Shown here piece after piece: positions 1 to 10,334 of a stretch of 64,000 nt of DNA (positions are counted from its first letter, which is position 1; each line of letters opens with the position of its first letter). Source of the stretch: Thalassospira sp. (GTDB lineage: Bacteria; Pseudomonadota; Alphaproteobacteria; Rhodospirillales; Thalassospiraceae); assembly GCF_030690045.1 (NCBI RefSeq), contig NZ_JAUYHK010000021.1, positions 186,001-250,000 of the forward strand, read 5' to 3'. A program made the position numbers and the translations under genes. The notes under the pieces are model-generated. The model saw only the letters and a program-made list of their open reading frames with translations, was not told the DNA's origin and did no database searches.

Positions 1-24
1 AATTGAACAGCGGCGACTGACGGA

Positions 25-816
25 TCATTCCGGCAGAACCCGTGGTGCGCTTGCAGCCTTGCGCGGAATGCGTTTTGCCGCCCGGTCCAGAATGCTCTGC
101 GGCAGCAATTTCAGAAATGTCGATGCTATATTCATCTGCCACGGAAAGGCGATGATGCCCTTGTTGCGGGTCAGGCCGCGATCAATGATTTTGGCGGCTT
201 TGTCTGCCTTCATGAAAAACGGCATCGGGAAATCATTGGCATCGGTGATGCGGCTTTGGACAAAACCGGGGCAGATGACATTGACCTTGACCCCGAACGG
301 GGCCAGCGCACCGCGCAATCCTTCGCCATAGACGCGCACGGCGGCCTTGCTGGCGCAATAGGCCGGGGCCGATGGCAGGCCGCGATAGGATGCCTGTGAC
401 GCCATGATGGCGATTTGCCCGCGCCTGCGCAGGGTCATGCAGGCAACAGCCGGATCGATGGTATTCAGAACGCCCGCAACATTGGTGGCAAGGATATCGC
501 GCACCTGTTCGGGGCTTTCGCCATCCTGTCCGGTTCCGGCAGAAATCCCGGCATTGGCGATGACAAGGCTGAGCGGCATGATACCGTCGCACTGGATCAC
601 GTAATCATGCAGGGTTTCGCGCTCTGTCACATCCAGTACATCGGAAAACACATTGGCACCCTTGGCCCGGCAATCATTTTCCACCTGTTTGAGGCGCGCC
701 AGATTGCGCCCGCTCAGAAACAGGGTGGTTCCGGCGCAGGCATAATGCCGGGCCAAAGCCGCCCCGATGCCTGAACTGGCCCCGGTGATCAGAATGGCGC
801 TATATTGCATGGACAT
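25..816 (-). CDS. SDR family NAD(P)-dependent oxidoreductase
   Basis: Classical short-chain dehydrogenase of about 263 residues. The cofactor motif TGASSGIG lies at residues 11-18, NAG follows in 'VIANAGIS', and the active-site YCASK comes after the 'MASQASYRG' strand, so the Ser-Tyr-Lys set is present. The ORF track opens 53 codons earlier, but that extension is non-conserved in character. An AAGGGG sits about 12 nt before the ATG at 816; a second ATG at 810 is also possible. Substrate cannot be read from sequence. The C-terminal part ('GLTRNKGIIAFPWQMNIA') resembles the DltE/YciK-like SDRs found in alphaproteobacteria. It is transcribed divergently from yicC. Confidence 0.85.
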   Translation of the reverse strand: MSMQYSAILITGASSGIGAALARHYACAGTTLFLSGRNLARLKQVENDCRAKGANVFSDVLDVTERETLHDYVIQCDGIMPLSLVIANAGISAGTGQDGESPEQVRDILATNVAGVLNTIDPAVACMTLRRRGQIAIMASQASYRGLPSAPAYCASKAAVRVYGEGLRGALAPFGVKVNVICPGFVQSRITDANDFPMPFFMKADKAAKIIDRGLTRNKGIIAFPWQMNIASTFLKLLPQSILDRAAKRIPRKAASAPRVLPE

Positions 817-998
817 TGGTGTGCGGGTCCCCTTGTTGGTCACATGGTATATCGTGGCCGGGAAAATGAAACATGAATAGGGCATCAATGTGAAAGCGCT
901 GTGTTTTTTTGCGATGATGATGGCGGGCGCATTTTGTTGGCGGGCGGCGGTCAACCCGCTATAAACACCCGGCATTTAAAAAAGGACTGGATAATATC

Positions 999-1883
999 AT
1001 GACCGTTTCAAGTATGACCGGCTTTGCCCGGGCCGATGGTGCCAGAGATGGCTTTGCCTGGACCTGGGAAGTCCGCAGTGTCAATGGCAAGGGACTCGAT
1101 ATCCGGGCCAAGCTGTATGGCGGTTATGAACGGCTGGAACCCGTGGTGCGTGATGCAGTGTCGCAGCGATTTAAACGCGGCAATATCGGGTTGGCGCTGA
1201 ATGTCGTGCGGCCCGGCGAAGGTATGCGCTATCGTATTAACCGCGATTTGCTGAATGAACTGGTCTCCCTTAGCGAAACACTGGATGCCAACAGCAAGAT
1301 GGATGCGGGCACCATTGCCGATTTGCTGAATGTGCGCGGGGTGCTCGAAGCCGTCGAGGAACAGGAAGATGATGACGCCCGCGAGGCACGCGAAGCCGAC
1401 ATTCTGGCGACCCTGTCGGTCGCCCTTGATCAGATGATTGAAAGTCGCGCACAGGAAGGCGGAAAACTTGACGTGCTGTTGACCGGCCATATTGACCAGA
1501 TCGCCCAAACTGTCGCCCGTGCTGAACAGACAGAATCCGCCCGGCCCGATGCCATCCGGGCGCGGCTGCAACGTCAGGTCAGTGAATTGCTGGAAAACGG
1601 GCAATTTGATATCGAACGCCTGCATCAGGAAGCCGCCCTGTTGGCGACAAAAACCGATGTTCGCGAAGAAATCGACCGTCTGAAAGCCCATATTTCAGCG
1701 GCGCGCAGCATGATCAAACAGGGGGGGGCGATTGGCCGCAAACTCGATTTCCTGTGTCAGGAATTCAACCGCGAAGCCAATACCCTGTGTTCCAAGGCCA
1801 ATGATATTGAACTGACCAATTGCGGCATGGAATTAAAGGTCAGCATCGATCAGTTGCGCGAACAGGTGCAAAATGTTGAATAA
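999..1883 (+). CDS. YicC family protein (predicted endoribonuclease)
   Basis: Full-length YicC protein, 294 residues. It shows the N-terminal signature 'SMTGFARADG' (about residues 5-14) and the C-terminal DUF1732 block with 'GRKLDFLCQEFNREANTL' and 'SKANDIELTN'. YicC proteins have been described as endoribonucleases involved in RNA turnover. An AAAGGA lies upstream of the ATG. The gene is followed directly by gmk, with the stop codon 19 bp before the preferred gmk start. This yicC-gmk pairing is widespread in proteobacteria and supports cotranscription. Confidence 0.93.
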   Translation: MTVSSMTGFARADGARDGFAWTWEVRSVNGKGLDIRAKLYGGYERLEPVVRDAVSQRFKRGNIGLALNVVRPGEGMRYRINRDLLNELVSLSETLDANSKMDAGTIADLLNVRGVLEAVEEQEDDDAREAREADILATLSVALDQMIESRAQEGGKLDVLLTGHIDQIAQTVARAEQTESARPDAIRARLQRQVSELLENGQFDIERLHQEAALLATKTDVREEIDRLKAHISAARSMIKQGGAIGRKLDFLCQEFNREANTLCSKANDIELTNCGMELKVSIDQLREQVQNVE

Positions 1884-1902
1884 CGCCGCCGAAGGAAATG
1901 TA

Positions 1903-2538
1903 ATGATCGACGAAACCGCAAAGCGTCGCGGGGTGATGCTGGTTTTTTGTGCGCCGTCCGGGGCCGGTAAAACCACAATTACCCGGCAGTTGCTGGAAAA
2001 AGACAATCAGATTTCGCTGTCGGTTTCGGCAACGACGCGCCCGGCCCGCCCGGGCGAAGATGAAGGCGTTCATTATTTCTTCAAATCGGTTGAGGGCTTC
2101 AAGCACATGATCGCCGATGATGAATTGCTGGAATGGGCCGAGGTCTATGGCAATTATTACGGCACACCGCGCCAGCCTGTCGAAGATGCCCTGTCATCGG
2201 GGCATGATGTGCTGTTTGATATTGACTGGCAAGGGGCGCGGCAATTGCGCGAAAAGGCCGGGGATGACGTGGTGTCGATATTTGTCTTGCCACCATCATC
2301 TGCGGAACTGGAACGCCGCCTGCGGGATCGTGGACAGGACGAAGATGACGTGATCATGAAACGGATGGCCAAGGCCGGAGCGGAAATCAGCCATTGGGCG
2401 GAATTTGATTATGTCCTGATCAATGATGATCTGGACCGCTGTCTGGCATCGGTCGAACATATCATCGGGGCGGAACGCCTCAAGCGTGATCGTCAGCAAC
2501 AGCTTCCGACCTTTGTCAAAAAACTGCTGACGGAATAA
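1903..2538 (+). CDS. gmk: Guanylate kinase
   Basis: Guanylate kinase converts GMP and ATP to GDP and ADP in the cytoplasm. The P-loop 'APSGAGKTT' is near residue 17, followed by the GMP-binding segment 'SATTRPARPGEDEGVHYFF' and the lid-region 'RLRDRGQDEDDVIMKRM'. I chose the ATG at 1903 (MIDETAKRRG, 211 residues) because GAAGGA sits just before it. The ORF-track start at 1873 overlaps the end of yicC and would add ten uncharacteristic residues. It is cotranscribed with yicC and converges on ksgA with a 13 bp gap. Confidence 0.96.
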   Translation: MIDETAKRRGVMLVFCAPSGAGKTTITRQLLEKDNQISLSVSATTRPARPGEDEGVHYFFKSVEGFKHMIADDELLEWAEVYGNYYGTPRQPVEDALSSGHDVLFDIDWQGARQLREKAGDDVVSIFVLPPSSAELERRLRDRGQDEDDVIMKRMAKAGAEISHWAEFDYVLINDDLDRCLASVEHIIGAERLKRDRQQQLPTFVKKLLTE

Positions 2539-2551
2539 GCCTGTTTTGCGG

Positions 2552-3424
2552 TCAGGCGGATTTCAGCTGATCATATATGCGGGTCAGGGCGACGAAATCG
2601 TCAATCGATAATTCTTCGGCCCGTGCCGTTTCGACAATGCCGGTTTGCGTCAGAAGGGCGGAAACATCCACACCAAGGCTTTTCAGGCTGGCGCGCAGCA
2701 TTTTGCGGCGCTGACCAAAGGCGGCCTGTGTCACCTTGCCAAGGCTTTGAAGATCGACCCCGACGGGGCGATCTGCCCGCGGGCGCAATTGCACCACGGC
2801 CGATGTCACCTTGGGCGGCGGGGTGAAGGCGCTACGATGGACTTCAAACAGGATCTGACAATCACACAGATACTGGCACAGTACCGACAGACGGCCATAT
2901 GCTTTGCTTTTGGGGCGGGCAACCACCCGTTCGGCGACTTCTTTCTGGAACATCAATGTCAGGCTGCTGAAATTATCAATGTCATGCAGCCAGTTCAGCA
3001 ATAATTGCGTACCGACATTATAGGGCAGATTGGCAACGATCTTGCGCGGGGCGGGGCCCAGTTTGACAACATCCACTTCCAGCGCATCGCCATCAATCAC
3101 ATGCAGGCAACCGGGATAATGCGCATTGATTTGCGCCAGAACCGGTTGGCAGCGTGGATCGCGTTCGATCACCGTCAGGTTTTTTGCCCCGTGATATAAC
3201 AGGGCGCGGGTCAATCCACCCGGCCCCGGCCCGATTTCAATCACCGTGGCATCGTCCAGCGGGGCGGCGGCACGGGCAATACGCCCTGTCAGATTCAAGT
3301 CAAACAGGAAATTCTGGCCAAATTGCTTTTTGGCCGACAATTCATGCGTTGCGATCACATCGCGCAAGGGCGGCAGACCATCATGGGCCAAAACAGTGTC
3401 GGTTCCGGGGGAATTATCGGTCAA
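2552..3424 (-). CDS. rsmA: 16S rRNA (adenine1518/1519-N6)-dimethyltransferase
   Basis: KsgA/RsmA dimethylates two adjacent adenosines in the 3' hairpin of 16S rRNA during small-subunit maturation. The 290-residue protein has the family hallmark 'KKQFGQNFL' (about residues 31-39), the SAM-binding '[15 protein letters not shown]', the acidic 'VIERD', and the catalytic '[15 protein letters not shown]'. The start codon overlaps the end of pdxA by 11 bp, so it is the last gene of the lptF-to-ksgA operon and is translationally coupled to pdxA. Length is normal for the family. Confidence 0.96.
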   Translation of the reverse strand: MTDNSPGTDTVLAHDGLPPLRDVIATHELSAKKQFGQNFLFDLNLTGRIARAAAPLDDATVIEIGPGPGGLTRALLYHGAKNLTVIERDPRCQPVLAQINAHYPGCLHVIDGDALEVDVVKLGPAPRKIVANLPYNVGTQLLLNWLHDIDNFSSLTLMFQKEVAERVVARPKSKAYGRLSVLCQYLCDCQILFEVHRSAFTPPPKVTSAVVQLRPRADRPVGVDLQSLGKVTQAAFGQRRKMLRASLKSLGVDVSALLTQTGIVETARAEELSIDDFVALTRIYDQLKSA

Positions 3425-4445
3425 TTGTCGGCTCTCCGGCCTGCTGGCGGTTACGGGCCATGCTGGCGGCCATGCGGATGGCCGCGATCAGGCTGTCTGG
3501 CCGGGCGATGCCCTTGCCCGCAATATTCAGGGCGGTCCCGTGATCCGGCGATGTCCGGATAAAGGGCAGGCCAAGGGTGACATTGACCCCGCCATGAAAA
3601 TCAAGAGTTTTGACAGGGATCAGGGCCTGATCATGATAGGGGCACAATGCGACATCATAATGTGCCCGTGCCTCGGCATGGAACATGGTGTCGGCGGACA
3701 TCGGGCCCACAACGTTCAAGCCATCCTGTTGCAACTGGCGGATCGCCGGAATCATGACGGTTTGTTCTTCATCGCCCATTGCGCCATCTTCACCGGCATG
3801 CGGGTTTAACCCGGCAATGGCGAGACGGGGGTACGATATGCCGAAATCCTGCGTCAGGGCGCGGGACGTGATATGCGCCAGCCGGATGATCAGATCAATC
3901 GTCAAGGCGTCAGGCACCCTTGAAAGGGCGATATGGATGGTCATCGGAACGACGCGCAACTGGCTGTTGGCGAGCATCATCACGGGAATCGTTCCGGGGC
4001 CTGCCAGTTCGGCCAGAAATTCGGTATGGCCGGGATGGGCGAACCCGGCCTGATAGAGCGCACTTTTCTGGATCGGATTGGTGACAACGGCGCTGGTCGC
4101 CCCCATGCGGGTCAATTCGACGGCTTTCATAATGCTGGCGATGACAATTGCCGCCGTATCAGGCGAAGCCGTTCCACAGTGAACAGAGGGGCAGGGCAGA
4201 TCAAGAGGATAGATCGGTAGTGCCGTTTCAAAGACATCCGCAACATCCCCCGGATTGCTGATTTCGACAATGGGAACATCAAGTTGCAACAAATTTTCCT
4301 GATCCCGCAGGATAGCGGAGGGGGCAATAACGAAAAAAGCAGGGAGCGCTTCGGCCTTGCGTGTCAGCCACGCCTTTAAGGCCAGTTCAGGCCCAATGCC
4401 GCCCGGCTCGCCGATGGTCATCGCCAGTGGCTTGATATCGGCCAT
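3414..4445 (-). CDS. pdxA: 4-hydroxythreonine-4-phosphate dehydrogenase
   Basis: PdxA oxidises 4-phosphohydroxy-L-threonine in the DXP-dependent pyridoxal phosphate pathway. The 343-residue sequence shows '[15 protein letters not shown]' near the N-terminus and the three metal-ligand regions '[10 protein letters not shown]', '[11 protein letters not shown]' and '[11 protein letters not shown]'. A clean GGAG precedes the ATG. It lies 32 bp after surA and overlaps ksgA, the usual surA-pdxA-ksgA order. Nothing suggests the PdxA2-type variants linked to catabolic operons. Confidence 0.96.
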   Translation of the reverse strand: MADIKPLAMTIGEPGGIGPELALKAWLTRKAEALPAFFVIAPSAILRDQENLLQLDVPIVEISNPGDVADVFETALPIYPLDLPCPSVHCGTASPDTAAIVIASIMKAVELTRMGATSAVVTNPIQKSALYQAGFAHPGHTEFLAELAGPGTIPVMMLANSQLRVVPMTIHIALSRVPDALTIDLIIRLAHITSRALTQDFGISYPRLAIAGLNPHAGEDGAMGDEEQTVMIPAIRQLQQDGLNVVGPMSADTMFHAEARAHYDVALCPYHDQALIPVKTLDFHGGVNVTLGLPFIRTSPDHGTALNIAGKGIARPDSLIAAIRMAASMARNRQQAGEPTIDR

Positions 4446-4477
4446 TGTTAAGCTCCTGCAAGCCGGATCAATCGGGG

Positions 4478-5752
4478 TCAGATACGCACATCAATAAAGG
4501 CGTTGCGGCGCAATTCCCGCAATTTACGGCGGGCCAGAATTTCAAGGCGTTCCATCATCAGGCGGTTTTCAATCAGTTCGCGCTGTGGTGCTGCTGTTTC
4601 AACCGTCCGGTTACAGATCATCACCACCAATGCACCACCTTCAACCTGTAAAACCTGCGAGATGCTACCGGCATCAAGATTGCCAACCGCATTGCGAATG
4701 ACAGGTGCCAGTTCATCTGGCGAAATGCCTTTGGTCTCGCCACTCAGATCGGAACCAAGATCAACGGCGATGGCGGCCATCTGTTCGCAACTATTGACCG
4801 TCTGGCGGGCGTTTTGGAGGATACCGATTTTGGTTTGGTTTTCTTCCTGCTGCGCGTTGCCGTTCAGCGGCACAAACAACTGATAAAGATCCAGTTTGAC
4901 GCTTTCAAGGGCATTAGCATCCCCCTGACGACGGTCAAGTAACTTCACGATATAATAACCGCGAATGGTGCGGATCGGGTCGCTGATCTGACCGGGTGCC
5001 ATGTTATTGATGACATCTTCAAGTTCGGCGGCCATTTCACCTGATGATACCCATCCCAGTCCGCCGCCATTGGCCGCACTGGTGCTGGCGGAAAATTGAC
5101 GGGCGAGACCCTCGAAACTGGCACCATTGCGCAAGGCCTGAATGACTTCGCGCGCATTATTGCGAATGCGGTCTTCTTCTTGCGGGTTATCGACAGGCAG
5201 AAGAATTTCCTGAATATTGTTACGTGGTTTGCCCTGATTGCGTTCGATCCGGGTCAGAACATCGTCAATTTCGGCATCGGAAATCTGAATTTCGCGGCGC
5301 ATTGATCCCAACAGTTTCTGCCATGCGATTTGCGGTCGCATCTGGGCACGCATGGCGGCCATCGAGATATCGTTCTGCTGCAAATATTGCTCAAGCCCGC
5401 CGGACGGCAAATTGGAATTGCTTTCAACCATATCAAGGGCGCGTTGCATATCCGCATCGGTGACCTCAAAGCCACGCCGCTGTGCCTCCTGCATTTGCAA
5501 TTGCTCGTCAATCAACTGACGCAACATCTGCGGGGCCATTTCCTGACTGAGCGACGGGGTCATCTTCATGTTGGACGTGGCGGCAACCAGTTTGATCCGT
5601 TCGACAAGGTCAACAATCGATATCGGTTCGTCATTGACCACGGCGGCAACACCAATTGCCCCTTGTGCCTTGACCTGTTGTGCCGAAGCCAGAAGCAGAA
5701 TTGCGAGGGCCACAACGTGAAGAAACCAAAAGTTTTTGCAAAAATAACGCAT
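4478..5752 (-). CDS. surA: SurA-type periplasmic chaperone / peptidyl-prolyl isomerase
   Basis: Predicted periplasmic outer-membrane-protein chaperone of 424 residues. A signal peptide covers about residues 1-29 ('VVALAILLLASAQQVKAQ'). A SurA N-domain follows ('AAVVNDEPISIVDLVERIKL', 'QLIDEQLQMQEAQRRGFEV'). One parvulin rotamase domain lies at about 175-275 ('ASFEGLARQFSASTSAANGGGLGWV', 'GQISDPIRTIRGYYIVKL'), then a degenerate C-terminal region. Alphaproteobacterial SurA proteins commonly carry a single parvulin domain. AGGA precedes the ATG, and the gene begins 9 bp after lptD, the LPS transporter whose folding SurA assists. Confidence 0.92.
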   Translation of the reverse strand: MRYFCKNFWFLHVVALAILLLASAQQVKAQGAIGVAAVVNDEPISIVDLVERIKLVAATSNMKMTPSLSQEMAPQMLRQLIDEQLQMQEAQRRGFEVTDADMQRALDMVESNSNLPSGGLEQYLQQNDISMAAMRAQMRPQIAWQKLLGSMRREIQISDAEIDDVLTRIERNQGKPRNNIQEILLPVDNPQEEDRIRNNAREVIQALRNGASFEGLARQFSASTSAANGGGLGWVSSGEMAAELEDVINNMAPGQISDPIRTIRGYYIVKLLDRRQGDANALESVKLDLYQLFVPLNGNAQQEENQTKIGILQNARQTVNSCEQMAAIAVDLGSDLSGETKGISPDELAPVIRNAVGNLDAGSISQVLQVEGGALVVMICNRTVETAAPQRELIENRLMMERLEILARRKLRELRRNAFIDVRI

Positions 5753-5761
5753 TACGTCCTG

Positions 5762-7957
5762 CTACAGTCCGGCTGATGAGGCGACTTCGCCAAGAGTTTT
5801 GAAAACGAGACGGAACACAAATTCGTCAGATTCGCCAAGATCCTGATCCTGATAGAAGGTCCGGCGAATTCTGCCGTCAAATATGAAGCATTCATCTTCG
5901 TAAACAAAGCCAATGCCATATTCAAGGGGGTCGCCGCCTTCATCAAGATCAAAACGGCCATAACCCATACCGCTCCAATATTCCGTGAATTTGCGGCTGG
6001 CGCTGAAATAGATTTCTTCGCGGGAACCAAATTCTTCGGAACCGGCTTCTTCAGCCAGTTGAATATAGGACAGATTGAGGCGAAGAGTCTCCTGTTCTCC
6101 GACATTGGCGGAAACCTGGTTGCGAAGAGCGTTCATATCTTCATTATCAAGGCGAAACCGATAGGACAAATCCACTAATGAGCCCGGCGAAACCGTTACG
6201 CGGCCAACATAATCGGAAAGATGCTCATCAAGGCCTGATCCTTTGGCAAAGGTGTCATTTTTGGCCAGTCGGTAGCTTTGACCAAACAGGGCATTGGTAT
6301 AACCGCCATTATCGCCATAAACACCCCATTCCAGACCATAGCTACCGCGCAGGCCGTCTTCGACCCGGTCAATCCCGCCATAGCGATCATGGGAAAACAG
6401 ATTGATGTCGTCAAATTCAAACGACTGGGCGTCTTCATTCGGAATTTCTGCCGGGTTGCCACCATTCGGCGACCAGGCAATCATGGTTATCGGTTTGATG
6501 ATGTGATGATAACTACCTTCATCGCGCACAAAGGGCATGTTCCAGTCAAACGCCACCAGGGGAACGGCACGGCCAGCATAACCGGAATAAGCATCCTGAT
6601 TGTCGCGCGCCACGTCAGAGACAAGATAACTGTCGCCGCGTAGCGAAACGGTCAGTTTGGTCACATCGCCCATCGAACCAATATAAGGCAATTGCCACCC
6701 CGCCTTGGCCGAAAGGCGGTGCGAATCAGTGCCTTCGTCACGGGTCAAAGACAGGGCATCCATATCCAGCGAGGTATAGCCACCATATTTACCGGGTTCG
6801 GTCTGGCCGTGAAACTGGGCATGCGGCAGGATGATCGGCGTGGTATCGCGATCATCTCTTTCTTTGAGGCCTTGAAAATAATAACCATCAACCCGGCTGT
6901 AACTGGCCCCGCGGAAACCCTCGGTAAAAAGATTCGATGTCAGAACCGAGGGAGACCCAAATCCATAGCGCGACAGATAGGTTTTTTCAGATGCCTGTTC
7001 GGCATCAAAACCCCAGCGCCAGGTATCATCAATGTCAAACCGCCCCTTGGCATCAATATGCCCCTGCCATTCGTCATTATCGTCATTGGTGATGCTGTTA
7101 ACGATATTAATTTCGCCACTATCAAGGCGTTGCCGGTATTCTGTTGCCAGAACAGGGCCTTGATCGACCGTATAAATGGGGGTCAGGGTCAGGTCTTTGC
7201 TGTTGTCTATCGCCCAGAAATAGGGCGTCTGAAAATACTGCCCGACATGGGATGTGCTGCCAAAGGATGGCGCTAAAAAGCCTGACTGGCGTTTGACCGT
7301 AGGGTCGGGATGGCTGAAATAGGGCGTGTACATCACGGGAATTCCGGCAAATTCCAGTCTTGCATCCTCATATTCGATGGTCTGCCCCTGCTGGTCATGC
7401 AGGACCCGGGCGGCGCGAATACGCCATAAGGGCGGTACTTCCGGGGCATCCTCGCACAATTTGCAGGGCGAATAAACGGCCTTGGCCAGTTCGGTGTAAT
7501 TGCCACCACTGCGGCGCGCGCCGCTGCCTGCCAAACGGGTGTTTTCATCAAGCAGGATGTAAATGTCGGAAATCACGCCGTCCTTGAAATTACCACTTAA
7601 TTCGACATGGTTGGCAAACATGACTTCGCCGGTGGGTTCCACCAGGCTGACATTGCCTGATGCCGTGACGACATCCTGCGCCATATTGTAGCTGACTGTA
7701 TCGGCCAGCAAAATCTGGCCGTTTCGCACAATTTCGACATTGCCGCGGGCTGTAACGGTTTGCAAATCCTGATTATGCTCAACTTCATCGGCAGAAAACA
7801 GCAAGGGAACCTGATCGGGATCGGTTTCGGCGTTAACGGGTTGCGTCTGGGCATGGGAAACCCCCGGATGTCCCGTGATCAGGGCACAACCCAGAATCCC
7901 GCTTGCTGCGAGTATTTTCAGACTTCCCCCTGTCAAGTCCGCCATCCCGCTAGCCAT
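5762..7957 (-). CDS. lptD: LPS-assembly outer membrane protein LptD
   Basis: LptD is the outer-membrane beta-barrel that inserts LPS into the outer leaflet. The preferred start is the ATG at 7957, which overlaps the lptG stop (ATGGCTAG), giving 731 residues and a signal peptide 'LAASGILGCALITGHPGVSHAQ'. The longer ORF-track start lies inside lptG and lacks a signal peptide. An OstA/LptA-like jellyroll is at about 45-140 ('LFSADEVEHNQDLQTVTARGNVEI'). The family Cys region 'YSPCKLCEDAPEVPPLWRI' follows, then a long barrel with alternating aromatic strands ending in 'FVFRLVFKTLGEV'. The Cys in 'YEDECFIFDGRI' may serve the interdomain disulfides. Confidence 0.94.
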   Translation of the reverse strand: MASGMADLTGGSLKILAASGILGCALITGHPGVSHAQTQPVNAETDPDQVPLLFSADEVEHNQDLQTVTARGNVEIVRNGQILLADTVSYNMAQDVVTASGNVSLVEPTGEVMFANHVELSGNFKDGVISDIYILLDENTRLAGSGARRSGGNYTELAKAVYSPCKLCEDAPEVPPLWRIRAARVLHDQQGQTIEYEDARLEFAGIPVMYTPYFSHPDPTVKRQSGFLAPSFGSTSHVGQYFQTPYFWAIDNSKDLTLTPIYTVDQGPVLATEYRQRLDSGEINIVNSITNDDNDEWQGHIDAKGRFDIDDTWRWGFDAEQASEKTYLSRYGFGSPSVLTSNLFTEGFRGASYSRVDGYYFQGLKERDDRDTTPIILPHAQFHGQTEPGKYGGYTSLDMDALSLTRDEGTDSHRLSAKAGWQLPYIGSMGDVTKLTVSLRGDSYLVSDVARDNQDAYSGYAGRAVPLVAFDWNMPFVRDEGSYHHIIKPITMIAWSPNGGNPAEIPNEDAQSFEFDDINLFSHDRYGGIDRVEDGLRGSYGLEWGVYGDNGGYTNALFGQSYRLAKNDTFAKGSGLDEHLSDYVGRVTVSPGSLVDLSYRFRLDNEDMNALRNQVSANVGEQETLRLNLSYIQLAEEAGSEEFGSREEIYFSASRKFTEYWSGMGYGRFDLDEGGDPLEYGIGFVYEDECFIFDGRIRRTFYQDQDLGESDEFVFRLVFKTLGEVASSAGL

Positions 7958-9053
7958 CCTCCAGATGCAATAGGGTCGAAACACCCAGTAATGTCGATAT
8001 ACCCGCCGGTGCCCATGCCGACAAGGCCGGAGGCAGTCCGCCCGAAACGCCCAGCGCCGATGTGACATCGGTAAAAAAATACAGGATAAATCCGGTCGTG
8101 ACACCGCCACCGATAACAAGAGAAACCCGGCGGCGTCGAGAAAATTTCAGACAAAAAGCAGCCGCGATCAAAACCATGGCACATAACAGCAGGGGGCGCG
8201 ACAGCAAGCTGTGAAAATGTATGCGGTGACGTTTGGCATTAAAGCCCGCCCGTTCCAGCAGATCGATAAAAGGTTTCAGTTCCCAGAACGACATGGTTTC
8301 AGGTGAGGCAAAACTGTCCTGAATTTTGCGGGCAGTCAGGTTGGTGGGCAGGACCATCTCGGAATCGAACCTGCTTGTCTGACCCGGAACAAAGGTCCAG
8401 CTATTGTAAAAACGCCATGAACCCGGTTCAAGCACGGCCCGTTCTGCATCAATACGGCTGGTGAAATCATCAAGATTTTCAAACTGGAACACTGTGACAT
8501 GGCGCAGATCAATGCGGTCACTTTGCTGGGATCGGACTTCACGGGCATAAATTACCGCCTGTCCATCCTGAGTGCCCTGTCGCAACCACAGGCCAGATGA
8601 GGATAAATTCATCACATTGATATTGCCCTGTAAATAGCGCGCCTCAAGTTTTTCAAACCGTTGCAACAGGATTGATGACAGGGGATTAAGAGCCCCGACT
8701 TGGGCGACACCCAGCAAAACAGCGCAGATCAGTGGCGGCAACATAAACTGCCACGCCGAAACCCCTGCTGCGCGTGTAACAACCAGTTCCTGATTGCCGG
8801 TCAGTTTCCAAAACGAAAACATGGATCCGAACAGAACCGCAAATGGCAGTACTTTTTCAATCATGAATGGAATGCGGGCGGTGGCCATTTGTATGACGAC
8901 CGACATTGTGGCATCGGGTTTGTTGCTGGCGCGGCGTAACAACTCGACCACATCGCCAATCAAAATCAGTCCCGCCAGTAAGGCCAGAATACCAAGGATC
9001 GCAAAAAGGACATGCTTGCCGAAATACCATGTCAGGGTTGGCGAAATTCTCAT
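7950..9053 (-). CDS. lptG: LPS export ABC transporter permease LptG
   Basis: Inner-membrane permease of the LptB2FG complex that extracts LPS for transport. The start at 9053 overlaps the lptF stop as ATGA, giving 367 residues beginning 'MRISPTLTWYFGKHVLFAILG'. The ORF-track start 22 codons earlier lies within lptF. Hydrophobic segments flank a periplasmic beta-jellyroll (about residues 130-265). Three more helices follow, including 'PLLLCAMVLIAAAFCLKFS' and 'GGGVTTGFILYFFTDVTSALG', a typical LptG ending. It overlaps lptD by 8 bp. Confidence 0.94.
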   Translation of the reverse strand: MRISPTLTWYFGKHVLFAILGILALLAGLILIGDVVELLRRASNKPDATMSVVIQMATARIPFMIEKVLPFAVLFGSMFSFWKLTGNQELVVTRAAGVSAWQFMLPPLICAVLLGVAQVGALNPLSSILLQRFEKLEARYLQGNINVMNLSSSGLWLRQGTQDGQAVIYAREVRSQQSDRIDLRHVTVFQFENLDDFTSRIDAERAVLEPGSWRFYNSWTFVPGQTSRFDSEMVLPTNLTARKIQDSFASPETMSFWELKPFIDLLERAGFNAKRHRIHFHSLLSRPLLLCAMVLIAAAFCLKFSRRRRVSLVIGGGVTTGFILYFFTDVTSALGVSGGLPPALSAWAPAGISTLLGVSTLLHLEDG

Positions 9054-10174
9054 GCCGTTTTCCCCGGAAGTTTGCCGATAAGGGCAGGCATATTTATTTT
9101 CGGGGCGCGCATGGTCCAATACAACCCGATCACGATCGGCAGGGTGACATTCAGATACATCATCAACACAAAATAAATGTTTTTGCTGGCAAGATTTTTG
9201 AATGAAATGCCGAGGCTTTGACTGATAATCATCAGGGCAACCGCAAACAGCAAACGTCCGGTTTGTCCGCGCCGCGAAAAACTGCCGGAAACCAGAACAG
9301 CAAGGGCGATAGAAGCAAAGCTCATAGCATAAAGCGGTGATATCAGGCGGTCATGGCCTTCGACCCGAAAGGCAGTGATATCTGATTCATAAATGTCGGG
9401 AGGCTGGCCGGTAAACAGATCAAAGACGCTACGTTCCCGCGCTTCCTGATAGCGCAGGGCCGGGTCTTCGATGCTTTGGTCGATATCTACGGCATATCGG
9501 TCAAAATACAGGATCGACATGGTGCCATCCGCAACGTTGACTTCCTGCCGGTTTCCGTCCTGCAAAACGATGCGCGGTCCCTCATCCGTGCGCAATAACG
9601 CACCATTTTTGGCCATCATGGTCACTTGCTGCGCCGGGTTGCGGCCATCATTGACCATGATGCCCAGCAATTCATTATCCTGGCCAACTTCGCGGACATA
9701 AATGGTCAGGCCATCAATGTCGGTAAAGCTGCCTTCCTGTAACAGGACAGATGAATAATCGTTTCGGATCGAAAATTGCAGTTCCTTGAATTTCTGATAA
9801 CTGTAAGGCAGGTAATACAGCGTCAGAAAATATCCCGCTGCCATCGTTATTCCGGCCAGAATGATCGCGGGTTTGACCAGGGCCCACTGGCTGAGCCCGG
9901 CGGATCGCATCACAATCAGTTCGCGATCCTGAATCAGCTTGTTATAGGAAAAGACCAGCACAAAAAACAGGGCAATCGGCAGGATGATGGTCAGGAAACT
10001 GGGCAGCAACAGCGATGTCAGATTCAGGAATATGCCAATTGACAGGCCGCGATTGACGATCATTTCGACAAAACGCAGGCTTTGCGATAGCCAAATGACA
10101 CTGAGAAGCCCCAGTGTCACAAAGACCATCATGATCAACTGCTGTTTCAGCATATATTTCGTCAAGCGATTCAT
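9050..10174 (-). CDS. lptF: LPS export ABC transporter permease LptF
   Basis: LptF, 374 residues, partner of LptG in the inner-membrane LPS extractor. It opens with 'MNRLTKYMLKQQLIMMVFVTLGLLSVIWLSQSLRF'. Transmembrane helices lie at about 12-32, 48-70 and 98-120, then a periplasmic beta domain ('LLQEGSFTDIDGLTIYVREV') and three C-terminal helices. It is the first gene of the lptF-lptG-lptD-surA-pdxA-ksgA run, so the promoter should lie in the 160 bp upstream (10175-10334). The ATPase LptB is not encoded here. Confidence 0.94.
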   Translation of the reverse strand: MNRLTKYMLKQQLIMMVFVTLGLLSVIWLSQSLRFVEMIVNRGLSIGIFLNLTSLLLPSFLTIILPIALFFVLVFSYNKLIQDRELIVMRSAGLSQWALVKPAIILAGITMAAGYFLTLYYLPYSYQKFKELQFSIRNDYSSVLLQEGSFTDIDGLTIYVREVGQDNELLGIMVNDGRNPAQQVTMMAKNGALLRTDEGPRIVLQDGNRQEVNVADGTMSILYFDRYAVDIDQSIEDPALRYQEARERSVFDLFTGQPPDIYESDITAFRVEGHDRLISPLYAMSFASIALAVLVSGSFSRRGQTGRLLFAVALMIISQSLGISFKNLASKNIYFVLMMYLNVTLPIVIGLYWTMRAPKINMPALIGKLPGKTA

Positions 10175-10334
10175 CGGGCGGATTATAGAGAAGACGGTGA
10201 AAACAGAAACACTAAAATATGACGTTTTTTCACTGTTTTTTCTTGCCTTTCATCGCGATGACCTTGTGTTCCGCATCATGCACATGTCTGATCGCGAAAC
10301 TGTGGCAAAAAAACGGCTGCACCTACGATTGCGT